Of a stretch of 64,000 bases of DNA, positions 26,301 to 31,054 are shown piece by piece (positions within the stretch are counted from its first letter, which is position 1; each line of letters opens with the position of its first letter). A model generated the notes under the pieces. It was not told where the DNA came from and ran no database searches. It saw only the letters and a list, made by a program, of their open reading frames with translations. The stretch covers positions 6,075,790 to 6,139,789 of the forward strand of contig OZ025208.1 of the NCBI GenBank assembly GCA_964019055.1, read 5' to 3'. This DNA is from Anthopleura xanthogrammica. Lineage: Eukaryota; Cnidaria; Anthozoa; Actiniaria; Actiniidae. Made by a program: the position numbers and the translations under genes.

Positions 26301-26903
26301 AAAAAGTCGCAAACAATCATACATGTTAATTGAGTAATTGTGATAATTCTGTTCCTTGACTTTTATTGACGTCATTTGTATTGCAGCTTCGCTGTTTGAT
26401 GGCGAGTGAATGCATAATAAACTGAGTGATTTGAAATAAAAAATCCCAGTAACAAATTAATAAGACTGACTTCTAAGTGCAAAGAAACGAATAAAAGAGA
26501 AAATCATTAAAGATTGCTTACCACAACAAACAAGTTTTCCATGCATTTGGATGAAAAAGTCTTGATTTAGTCGCTCCATTGCGTGTACAAAGAACCAGTA
26601 TGCATGGGGCCCTTTCGTATTCAAGCTGTCCACCAAAGCAATTATTTCCTCTTGGGTCGTTTTGTAGACATTTCTATTTGTTATTAGCTCGCAGTCAGAT
26701 ACATCCAGAACTCTAAAAGTCCTCAAGAAGCTTAAGACGTGTGGGACTGTCTCTCTTTCCAAAAGGTTGGAAATTGTCCCAAGCAATGGGTCGAAGCCCG
26801 ACTCCTCAAAGTCTTGCAAGAAGTCAAATACTTTAGGAGCTTGGTGGGCAGCAGTTTGAGATTTGAGGAGAGAAATACAGTCTTTGATTGAATGAGATGT
26901 CAT
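142..26903 (-). CDS. DLG5-like: DLG5-like CARD / coiled-coil / PDZ scaffold, 5' part (19 exons, 3' end outside window)
   Basis: Seen: coding exons on the minus strand, 5' to 3', at 26522-26903, 26083-26130, 25236-25430, 24677-24853, 19295-19387, 13901-14140, 10201-11087, 7539-8111, 6968-7015, 6376-6482, 5762-5864, 5556-5631, 4609-4709, 3979-4110, 3639-3665, 2369-2970, 1826-1976, 1178-1283 and 142-220. All have AG/GT borders and every junction keeps codon phase, giving about 1375 residues with no stop. Domain order: CARD-like (about 40-124), Ser-rich linkers, coiled coil (about 560-850), PDZ1 (about 885-965), PDZ2 (about 966-1045), Ser-rich linker, PDZ3 (about 1264-1345). Known: DLG5 has coiled coils, four PDZs, SH3 and guanylate kinase, and acts at cell junctions; CARMA proteins have CARD, coiled coil and one PDZ. 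Tandem PDZs favour DLG5. I infer that PDZ4, SH3 and GK lie left of base 1. The first Met (26903) is the first ATG of the CARD frame. The last and the 27-bp exons are least certain. Confidence 0.85.
1178..1976 (-). CDS. DLG5-like: DLG5-like: PDZ3, two exons (1826-1976 and 1178-1283)
   Basis: The two exons join in frame to give a whole PDZ domain. It has a carboxylate-binding loop reading SLGLEV, a GIYV strand, the AVGLNVGDRLFK segment typical of the PDZ middle, and the final helix and strand (TRATLDYATRIVRLL, then CTYVRIEAE). The LGLE loop is intact, so peptide binding is plausible. The intron between them (1284-1825) holds no other feature. In DLG5 this position, after the long linker, is that of PDZ3, whose GIYV strand it shares. 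Confidence 0.85.
2090..2355. repeat. Degenerate GGATGG/GGTTGGCTGG tandem repeat
   Basis: Repeated runs of GGATGGGTTGGCTGGTGGGA with GTGAGTGAGTGGATG variants fill about 265 bp just downstream of the donor of the 602-bp exon, inside an intron. Copies differ by substitutions and small indels. The open frames across it are low-complexity (Pro/Ser/His-rich) and not genes. Confidence 0.8.
2369..3665 (-). CDS. DLG5-like: DLG5-like: Ser-rich linker exon (2369-2970) and 27-bp micro-exon (3639-3665)
   Basis: The 602-bp exon encodes about 200 residues rich in Ser, Asp and Gly (for example NDSSISMISRDSRLSAASS), with no recognisable fold. This fits the long disordered linker between PDZ2 and PDZ3 of DLG5, a likely site of phosphorylation. 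It starts in phase 0 after a TTTAG acceptor and ends with two bases at a GTGAGA donor, which joins PDZ3 in frame. The 27-bp upstream exon encodes nine polar residues (DKIKHANNA) and has good splice sites, but it could be skipped without changing frame. Confidence 0.75.
3039..3235. mobile_element. MITE family A, copy 1
   Basis: About 197 bp with near-perfect terminal inverted repeats. The left end reads TAGACCTCTTCGGCTTGGGC; the right end is its complement, ending CCGAAGAGGTCTA. The subterminal CCCATTTCAGA...ACGTGTCATT is repeated in reverse as AATGACACGTGGTCTGAAA. The flanks suggest a TA target duplication. It encodes nothing, so a transposase would have to act in trans. Confidence 0.9.
3747..3937. 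mobile_element. Foldback element (family R)
   Basis: Inverted ends CAGACCCTTTTCCAGTTCG and CGAACTGGAAAAGGTCT flank an inner segment containing ACACATGAATATTCTGCACA. A matching inner fragment recurs near 31205-31250. The terminal AGACC resembles families A, B, C and F. Confidence 0.75.
3979..5631 (-). CDS. DLG5-like: DLG5-like: PDZ2, three exons (5556-5631, 4609-4709, 3979-4110)
   Basis: Joined in frame, the exons give a PDZ domain: KTGLGFECGLYVKE (the GLGF-type loop), then RGLDVGDYIHKVNGKHLD (the conserved GD...NG middle), then a helix and the last strand (EKVKFNITR). The split Gly codon (G plus GT) at the 5556/4709 junction restores the GLGF loop, which strongly supports the splice model. 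PDZ2 follows PDZ1 with almost no spacer, as in the PDZ1-PDZ2 pair of DLG5. The intron between the first two exons carries a 54-bp minisatellite. Confidence 0.88.
4931..5530. repeat. 54-bp minisatellite, about 11 copies, open in one plus-strand frame
   Basis: The unit (GGCATGGCTATCTCACAGAA, then CCCTTATAACAACCTCTGGG, then CTGATCTAAGTCAG) repeats about 11 times with very few changes. As 54 is a multiple of three and the unit has no stop in this frame, it gives a repetitive open frame with the peptide YNNLWADLSQ. It lies inside a minus-strand intron, ending about 25 bp from a coding exon. No start context, splice sites or unique coding sequence supports a real protein. Confidence 0.92.
5762..7015 (-). 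CDS. DLG5-like: DLG5-like: end of coil and PDZ1, three exons (6968-7015, 6376-6482, 5762-5864)
   Basis: The 48-bp exon encodes DLQRLEGKEVTSQLKQ, joining the coiled-coil part to PDZ1. The next two give AYIAVMEVDKALGAAKN and KYDEIISINDMSVNEND, then a helix and a TSTITLVLRR end strand. That is the strand-helix order of a PDZ domain with its typical DEIISIND middle. No GLGF-like loop is visible before the second strand, so PDZ1 may have lost, or changed, C-terminal peptide binding. All junctions keep phase. Confidence 0.82.
5922..6073. mobile_element. MITE family A, copy 2 (diverged)
   Basis: A shorter relative of the 3039 element: AGACCTCTTTACTTTCG and CCCATTTCAGACCACGTGAT on the left, ATGTCATGTGGTCTGAAATG and CGAGAGCTCTA on the right. 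It is intronic. Confidence 0.75.
6138..6337. mobile_element. MITE family A, copy 3
   Basis: It starts TAGATCTCTTAAGCTTGGGC and ends CCAAGGTAAAGAGGTCTA, with the family's inner TTCATGTGTCTTCTCATG and GTTAAACAAAGAAA blocks. It lies about 40 bp from the exon at 6376-6482. Confidence 0.82.
6575..6687. mobile_element. Short foldback element (family E)
   Basis: Inverted ends CACCGGGACCACTCTAACAAAG and CTTTGTAAGAGTGTTCCCAGTG enclose two AGCCAATCAGG motifs. A related fragment is at about 21570-21640 (CCGGGACCACC, AGCCAATCAG). Confidence 0.65.
6717..6850. mobile_element. Fragment of foldback family Q
   Basis: It shares the blocks TTTTCCAGCATA, TTCTGTGCTGACATTA, CATGAATATAATACATTT and AACAAAACCTTCACCA with the fuller copy at 62385-62695, but the left half is missing. 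Confidence 0.65.
7282..7390. mobile_element. Decayed MITE family A remnant (copy 4)
   Basis: It holds family A inner blocks (CATATTCATGTGTCTTCTCA, TTGACACGTGATCTGAA) but has lost clear ends. Confidence 0.55.
7389..7522. mobile_element. MITE family B, copy 1
   Basis: A palindromic element running from TAGAGACCCCTT to AAGGAGTCTATA, with inner GGTCAAAAC and GTTTTGACC arms. It stops about 16 bp short of the donor side of the coding exon at 7539. Confidence 0.65.
7539..8111 (-). CDS. DLG5-like: DLG5-like: main coiled-coil exon
   Basis: A 573-bp phase-0 exon of 191 residues. Its first 160 or so residues are charged heptads (such as VFQIEKAETRMKQEMDSREK and KERDHAKEQWRHSVKERKKL), a long parallel-type coiled coil. 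It closes with a Ser/Cys-rich tail (SSDSASTCSSKDCHFCSSQD). In DLG5 the coil is likewise followed by a Ser-rich stretch just before PDZ1. Acceptor ATCTTCAG and donor GTATAG flank it. Confidence 0.9.
8274..8306. repeat. (TA)n microsatellite
   Basis: About 16 uninterrupted TA units in the intron 8112-10200. Confidence 0.9.
8575..8827. mobile_element. MITE family D, copy 1 (253 bp)
   Basis: The ends ATAGCCAATGTGCAT and TGCACATTGGCTAT are inverted repeats. A second copy of exactly the same length and almost the same sequence is at 57611-57863, so the ends are well defined. It has no coding capacity. Confidence 0.92.
8828..10200. other. Intron with no recognisable feature
   Basis: This is the rest of the intron between the two coiled-coil exons. 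It is AT-rich with short poly-A/T runs and a C-rich run near 10060. I see no exon, RNA gene or clear element. Confidence 0.6.
10201..11087 (-). CDS. DLG5-like: DLG5-like: large basic/Ser-rich plus coiled-coil exon
   Basis: An 887-bp exon, 295 codons plus two bases. The first 70 or so residues are basic and Ser-rich (KKSASGERKAS, IFRSVSLGSRKHHKD), possibly membrane- or kinase-contacting. Then comes a short coil (EELREMNLKLRKMTAKLHDA), a spacer, and a longer coil (DKEIALEELAHVIEQRDQIV) that runs in frame into the next exon. The ERDQIVSERDRALEEW pattern resembles the ERD-rich coil of DLG5. Splice borders are TTTATTTCAG and GTATGT. Confidence 0.9.
11088..13174. other. Intron with no supported feature
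   Basis: AT-rich intronic sequence. Two overlapping open frames near 12056-12437 (one per strand, about 90-106 residues) show no domain, splice support or codon bias, and I do not call them. Confidence 0.55.
13175..13316. mobile_element. MITE family B, copy 2
   Basis: It starts TAGAGACCCCTTTCACGTGA and has arms GCAGCTCAATTTTGGAGGAC and GTCCTCTAAATTGAGCTGC, then CGTCACGTGATAGAC. Both ends hold a CACGTGACGTCA-like motif (E-box and CRE). Confidence 0.85.
13627..13764. mobile_element. MITE family B, copy 3
   Basis: ATAGACCCCTTTCACGTGAC on the left, GCAAGGAGTCTATA on the right, with arms AAAGCAGCTCAAT and AATTGAGCTGC. It lies 310 bp from copy 2 in the same intron. Confidence 0.85.
13901..26130 (-). 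CDS. DLG5-like: DLG5-like: five exons between the CARD and the coil
   Basis: Exons 26083-26130 (48 bp), 25236-25430 (195), 24677-24853 (177), 19295-19387 (93) and 13901-14140 (240) all start with two carried bases and end with one, so any of them could be skipped without a frameshift. They encode a linker, a helical stretch (REVISDLLGRVEQLKVSFFY), a coil (HTNVNVIKRLKAKCSQLRRQ), an Arg/Ser segment (TSTRRRSEGLLLSLSG) and an Ala/Pro/Val-rich segment (AALPAVPAVSAIPAISSVPE). The uniform phase makes alternative splicing of this region likely, which is inference. Confidence 0.8.
14533..14956. repeat. (TGAA)106 microsatellite
   Basis: 424 bp of uninterrupted TGAA, followed by an imperfect GAAA/GGAA purine tract to about 15020. 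Read on the minus strand it gives long Ile-His-Ser-Phe frames, which are artefacts of the repeat. Confidence 0.98.
15030..17430. other. Intron without supported genes
   Basis: AT-rich intron with several poly-T/A stretches. A few ATC triplets appear near 17190-17290. I see no exon consistent with the phase of the flanking exons. Confidence 0.55.
17435..17975. repeat. Imperfect ATC/CATCAC triplet array
   Basis: About 540 bp of CATCATCAC-type triplets with a higher-order unit containing CATTCCTATCATTATCATCA, repeated at least four times. The long His-, Asp- or Met-rich frames on either strand are by-products. Confidence 0.95.
18030..18258. mobile_element. Foldback family Q, copy 2, with a TGCATGT expansion
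   Basis: Its ends resemble the copy at 62385: AGCTATTTCAAAAGGGTTGG and GGTGAAGGTTTTG on the left, CAACAAAACCTCTACAAACC and TTGAAAGAGCT on the right. Four TTGCATG units near the left end are a local tandem expansion of the family's own TTGCATG motif. Confidence 0.8.
18260..19290. other. Intron without supported features
   Basis: AT-rich sequence before the 93-bp exon. Nothing can be recognised. Confidence 0.5.
20690..21050. repeat. Degenerate tandem repeat, about 70-bp unit, open on the minus strand
   Basis: At least four units contain GGTTTTTCCAGCCAAAAACC, then CTGGAAAAA..TTTC.TC.AACC, then CAAAAGGGTCATTTGCAAAG. On the minus strand the units stay open for 131 codons and repeat a peptide like FLAGKIFTNDPFVRFEET. 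GATCACTTGATCACTTGA appears twice. It may be an old minisatellite. I recognise no protein family. Confidence 0.7.
22269..22290. repeat. Poly-C tract
   Basis: An uninterrupted run of C followed by T/C-rich sequence, inside an intron. The exact length is unreliable in most sequencing methods. Confidence 0.8.
22675..22896. mobile_element. Foldback element (family H)
   Basis: Long inverted ends: CAAGAGAATATGAAGTAAGA with GAGCACATCTC on the left, GAGATGTGCTCTCTTACTTC with ATACTCTCTTG on the right. Inner arms TTAGCTCCG and CGGAGCTAA also pair. Confidence 0.85.
23425..23650. mobile_element. Foldback element (family I), nearly perfect hairpin
   Basis: Arms of about 100 bp: CTGACTCCAGGCGTCTGGCG, TAATCAAACTACGA and GAGTTCATTCCGATC pair with their complements GATCGGAATGAACTC, TCGTAGTTTGATTG and CGCCTGGAGTCGG. 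The loop end carries AAATTTCCATGTGAAAA and TTTTCACATGGAAATTT. Confidence 0.88.
24099..24335. mobile_element. Foldback element (family N)
   Basis: The ends TATACCCCGTTCACAC and GTGTGAATGGGGTATTA are inverted. Inner TAGTTTAACTAAACATGTTT and AGTTTAACTAAACAGGTTT repeat. It is AT-rich inside and encodes nothing. Confidence 0.8.
24474..24662. mobile_element. MITE family A, copy 5
   Basis: CCCATTTCAGACCACGTGTC and ATTCTCTTGAGAATAAGA on the left, GGAAATGACACGTGGTCTGA and AAGTCTATTA on the right. It ends 14 bp before the donor side of the coding exon 24677-24853. Confidence 0.87.
24904..25081. mobile_element. Foldback element (family G)
   Basis: The arms GAGGCTTTGCACCATCACGT, GATGGCAGCCATGACAGGAG and GC are matched by GCCTCCTGTCATGGCTGTCA and TCACGTGATGATGCAAAGCC. 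It lies 50 bp upstream of the acceptor of exon 24677-24853. Confidence 0.87.
26522..26903 (-). CDS. DLG5-like: DLG5-like: first coding exon, CARD-like domain
   Basis: It encodes residues 1-127. The second half has a CARD pattern: VPHVLSFLRTFRVLDVSDCE (helices 2-3), then TTQEEIIALVDSLNTKGPHA and YWFFVHAMERLNQDFFIQMH. The KGPHAYWFFVHAM stretch matches the CARD hallmark of KGP, an aromatic, FxxAL and a last helix. CARDs are death-fold modules that form homotypic contacts; N-terminal ones nucleate CARMA filaments with BCL10. A CARD-like N-terminus has also been proposed for DLG5. Here it might recruit another CARD protein (inference). The CDS starts at ATG 26903, and an acceptor at 26936 suggests an upstream 5' UTR exon. 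Confidence 0.85.
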
Positions 26904-27017
26904 GGGATATGACGGGTTTTGGTTAGCTTATGGTTCTGTGAGAAAAAAAGAATAGCAAATACAATGATTAATATGAAATACGAGACAAAAGAATACTATA
27001 TAAAAACAAGCACTTAC

Positions 27018-27260
27018 ATTCTAAATATTATGTCCGACGAATCGTGAATCCAATTTTGAGACAATTTCGCTCGAGAATAGCTTAAAACCTGCATGTTTTG
27101 GGATGTTTTGGGGGGAAACATCGAGGATGCCTGCCACTTCGGCTGAATAATCGTTTGCTTGTGCTGATAAGGAACTGCAGCTCGAGCTAAGAAGTTAGAA
27201 CTTGTTATTTGATTTAACACCAACCATGCGTAAATTATCCACAATATCCAAGAGATCATT
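27018..27260 (-). other. Possible 5' UTR exon or promoter-side exon of the DLG5-like gene
   Basis: A good donor (AGAAT|GTAAGTG) at 27017 faces the acceptor at 26936 on the minus strand. Joining them meets a stop at once in the frame that is open here, so the segment would be non-coding. The 81-codon frame begins with a hydrophobic stretch (MISWILWIIYAWLVL), so a short upstream frame cannot be excluded. No promoter motif was identified. Confidence 0.3.
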
Positions 27261-27816
27261 TGTCACACAGTAATCATGTCTCGTGGACAATTTTTTCTAC
27301 TTTGGAGGGTGGGGGAAAACAACATTTGAAGTGTGCTCAAAATAAAATAAAATAAATCATATATATGTATATTCATTCAATGATTCTGTAAAGGGGTTTT
27401 ATCAGCATAGAAATATGCACGAGTATGACTAATATACAATCACATGTTTTCTAAATCGTACGCGTTAATTTGACCGCCCCTCCAACACCCCCTCGGGAGG
27501 AGTGACACGCTTGGTGATCAGTTTCCGTGCTCGTAATCTTCGTTGTTATGGTTATTTGAAATAAATGAATAAACATGAATGGATAGAGCGGAATTAAATC
27601 ACGTAATGGTCTAAGTAAGTAACCCTGGGGTTAACCCTTGAGTCAGGCAATAATCATGATGTATGCAGATCTAAAGAGCCAATAGAAAACCTAGGCCATG
27701 ATTATAGGAAAACTTTGAAGCAAAACTGATGATATGAGCGAAGACAGGATACGTTCTGTACACCCACAGACATCCATTCTTCAATTCCGCTTAGGGTTAG
27801 GGTTCCGCTCGTCTAT

Positions 27817-27822
27817 CTGTCC

Positions 27823-27854
<32 letters not shown>

Positions 27855-27869
27855 GCATGTCTGTCCGTC
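27817..27869. repeat. (GTCT)n microsatellite
   Basis: About 12 CTGT/GTCT units with two interruptions, intergenic. Confidence 0.92.
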
Positions 27870-27937
27870 TTTGTTGCAAAAGGCGCGGCAAAAGCATATC
27901 GATTTACTCCTTAACGCAGGGGGCCCATGCCTAAGTA

Positions 27938-28053
27938 GCCTGCGTAGCAGCCCTCTGGTGAGGGGTCGGGGGATTGGGGAAGTGAGACCTTCTCTTTCCC
28001 CTCTCTTCCCCAATCCCCCGACCCCTCACCTGCAGTGGGCCGCTACGCAGGCT
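27938..28053. mobile_element. GC-rich foldback element (family K)
   Basis: A hairpin with arms GCCTGCGTAGCAGCCC, GTGAGGGGTCGGGGGATTGG and GGAA against TTCCCCAATCCCCCGACCCC, TCACC and GGGCCGCTACGCAGGC. It is intergenic and far more GC-rich than its surroundings. Confidence 0.85.
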
Positions 28054-28170
28054 AATGTCTAAGGCGTTGGAATAAAGATGCGCCCTTTATACCCCTCAAA
28101 CTAGTGCTCCTTATTACGGGTATGTAAAGCTAAAGCCGTGACATAGAACAGAGAAAATTAAAGTCGAAAT

Positions 28171-28392
28171 ATATAGACCGTTGACCTCTAGCTCCGAAGA
28201 CCGCGCTGACTAACCAACTGAACTACTAAACCTGCTAATCGTTTTCAGCCACGTGACAAGGTGGGCATATTGGTGTATCAAACAATAGAACAGTTTGTCG
28301 CATAAAAATAGAGTTCAATTCCCGGAGGATAGAAAACGTATTGTTTAGGTACACCAAGATGGCCGCTCTGACGTCACGTGAAAACGGTCTAT
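28171..28392. mobile_element. Foldback element (family F), interrupted at its left end
   Basis: The right end reads GACGTCACGTGAAAACGGTCTATA. The left end has CGTTTTCAGCCACGTGAC plus inner GGTGTATCAAAC, complementary to TAGGTACACC. The outermost TATAGACCGTT is separated from the rest by about 58 bp of tRNA-like sequence, so something has inserted there. Confidence 0.75.
28183..28239 (-). repeat. tRNA-derived SINE head inserted in the family F element
   Basis: On the minus strand it reads AGTAGTTCAGTTGGTTAG and CGCGGTCTTCGGAGC, like the 5' half and A box (TAGTTCAGTTGG) of a tRNA. It is too short and lacks a B box, so it is not a functional tRNA gene. CGTT on both sides may be the target duplication. 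Confidence 0.55.
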
Positions 28393-28779
28393 AAGCTTGA
28401 CTGATGAACCAAGAATACTGAAGAAAGTTATCAATAATATAACCAGCGAAATAGAACGAACAAGCAGCGGCATAAAACAAAATATTTTGTACTTGTTGAA
28501 TGACTCGTTTACTGAGCACAGACAGGCTCAACAAAAGCGCAGCGGTCAAAGGAGATAAAATCCCCCACCCCCTTCCAACGGGGATCAAATCCAGCGTCTG
28601 TGTCAGGGAAGACATGATACGAGCACAAAGAATCCTTGGAATAATATAGTCAGAGATATGAACTTGTAATTAAAGTAACTTTTCGTAAACATTTAAGAGA
28701 CTAGCAGTCTAGTAGTAATAATTAAATAATCATATTACAATGGTAATGATATCAAACACACCCCAAGGTATCGGAAATG

Positions 28780-29032
28780 ACGTCTTTTAAGTTGTGACGT
28801 ATTTTCGGATCCAGCTTCTCACTAAAACCGCTAAAATAAAGCGAAGGATGGTCTTGATGTTCCAGCAGAAAGAATTTGGATTTTGGACTGAACAAATCCC
28901 TTCTTGAAGAAAAAGTAAGAAAAATCTTTATAGAACTGCTTTTCGTTTTGGAACAGGAAGTCGGATTTTTTTTTAATACGATTGACGTCACACGTCACAC
29001 GTAACACGTCACACGTCACACTTAAACGCTAT
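28780..29032 (-). mobile_element. Foldback family O, copy 3 (reverse orientation)
   Basis: A reverse complement relative of the tandem pair at 47230-47684. It shares TTTTAAGTTGTGACGTATTT, AAACCGCTAAAAT, ATCTTTATAGAACTGCTTTT and CGTTTTGGAACAGGAAGTCGG. The right end has become a CACACGT tandem (GACGTCACACGTCACACGTA and so on). Confidence 0.75.
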
Positions 29033-29168
29033 ATATTGACAGATCATGACCACTGAACAGCATGTGCCGGCTGGGAGACGACAGAGAGTGTATTAAAGAA
29101 GCCTGGGAAAGACATAGAAAGAACACAGTGAAGCCGGTGAAGATGAGATATAAGGGTGTCATAGGGGT

Positions 29169-29400
29169 ATGCATTCACTTCATCACTGGGGTTTTGGATT
29201 CGATTCCTGGACTCGACATCACGCAAGTCGATTTTGCTTGGTCTATTCCTTGATCCTAGGGTTTTCTCCGGGTTCTTTGGTTTTCCTCCAACATTTTCAG
29301 GATAAAATTCGAAGGTTTTTGGGAAAAGCACGTAATCTCGATCGACTGTAAATAAGCATTGCCCTCAAAAAAACTTATCAAAAATGGGAGAACTGTGACG
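29169..29400 (+). repeat. SINE-like element with a B box
   Basis: It contains TTTGGATTCGATTCCTGGA, which matches the pol III B box, then TAGGGTTTTCTCCGGGTTCT and TTGGTTTTCCTCC, like the CTCC-rich body of the SINE at 33501, and an A-rich end. No convincing A box is seen, so the head is probably truncated or diverged. Confidence 0.5.
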
Positions 29401-29805
29401 TTCTAGAACACTGATTCCAAAGGTCCAAGATACTGGTCAGTCTGATAAAAGTGGAAGGGAAATAAAAAATTACAATTAGATGTTTCGTAGATTTACTCCA
29501 CTGAATCACGTTCAAATATCTACATGTTCATAAAGCCAAAGACAACTAAAGATTAAGAATATCAAAAGGAAGGACAGTAGTTAGAGCCGTTTTTGTATGA
29601 GTTAGAAACACACGATACCGACTTGCTCAACCTAAACGGAATCGCGACATGCCGTAACATTGAAATGGTTTCCTATTGTCTTCCAGGAATTCATCCAATC
29701 ACAACGCGCGTCAAGGTTAAGGTAAGATGCGGTACGGCTAAAGTACGGCTACAAATTTGCCGTGTCGTTTCTCACTCATATACGAAATGAAATGTATGAA
29801 TGATG

Positions 29806-31054
29806 TTAGACGAAGTCACTAGCGAGTTCCGCGGCAGGGGAAAGGCGTTGATTTCTTCTGCTTCTCCTGGGCGTGGCATTTGGATTTGCAAAACTTGTTC
29901 CAAGGTGAGAGAATGAGGCACTTGTATCGTAAATATTCGACGTGGACTTGGACAAATGGCGGTTGCCAGCTTCCATGTTTGTTGTCTTGATCTGTTCAAG
30001 CTGCGAGTACAGCTTACGGATTTCTTCCTAAAACAGAACAACAGCTATATCATCAGTTATCAGTTAAGTCAAGCTCTTTCCCGAATTCGCTTGACTGACC
30101 ACAGAACAACAAATGCAAGTCCATGCTGGAGTTTTTAAATCCATATATTTACTGCATTTATCTACTCCAGCCTCGCCTTGAATATGTTCTGTGTTCAATC
30201 AATCGAATTCGGGAAAGGTGGAAAATGTGGTTGGGGAGGGGAGGGAGGAAGACATGATAAATTACGAATTTAATAAGATAAGGTAATTAGTAGCAAAAAT
30301 GTGACACAGGGAAGTGAAATGTAGTTTTCGAATGACAAGCAACACGCACTACGGATCCTGATCGATGATTAATCAAGATATGATGATAGTGATGATTGAG
30401 GCGATGAGCGAAAGGACGTCTGTTTTAATTTCTCAGGCTATGATGATGATGATTAATGAAATATGATGATAGAGATGATGATAGTGCTGAATTTATTATG
30501 GTGATGGCGACGATGATGATGATGATTATGATAATGACGATGCTGATGCTGCTGATGATGCTGATGATGATGATGATGCTGATGATGATGATGCTGCTGA
30601 TGATGATGATAATGCTGATGATGATGATGATGATGATGCTGCTGATGATGATGATGATGCTGATGATGATGCTGATGATGATGATGCTGATGATGATGAT
30701 GCTGATGATGATGCTGATGAGGATGATAATGATGCTGCTGATAATGATAATGATGCTGATGATGATGCTGATGATGATGATGCTGATGATGATGATGCTG
30801 ATGATGATGCTGCTGATGATGATGATGATGCTGATGCTGCTGCTGCTGCTGATGATGAGGATGATGATGAATGGGTAAAAAAATGATGATCAATTACTTG
30901 CCTTTAAGTCATCATTTTCCTGCGCAATGTTAACAGTTCCTTCAGAGCTCACACCCCTGGTCATGTTCCGCATGTTCAGTGCTGCTCCTTTAATCGACGC
31001 AATTTTTCCGCTCGTGTCAAACATGTCACCTCGTCCTTTGATAATTCTAAAAAT
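29806..31054 (-). CDS. GPR158-like: GPR158-like: cytoplasmic tail exons (30902-31054, 29806-30027)
   Basis: The tail starts with basic KIFRIIKGRGD just after TM7, continues to AQENDDLK, and joins across the intron to EEIRKLYSQLEQIK, a coiled coil resembling the IRDELKKLYAQLE segment of GPR158. It ends ASDFV-stop, with Asp at -2 and Val at 0, as in class III PDZ ligands. The intron between (30028-30901) has a GC donor: AAG|GCAAGT. Only this donor keeps the coil in frame. The acceptor chosen for the first exon (GTCTAG at 31055) is the one that keeps phase; the AG eight bases on gives a stop. Confidence 0.88.

Noticed and set aside
27786..27802. Telomere-like TTAGGGTTAGGG
   Set aside because: Only two units, beside a GTCT microsatellite; not a telomere or a clear interstitial array.
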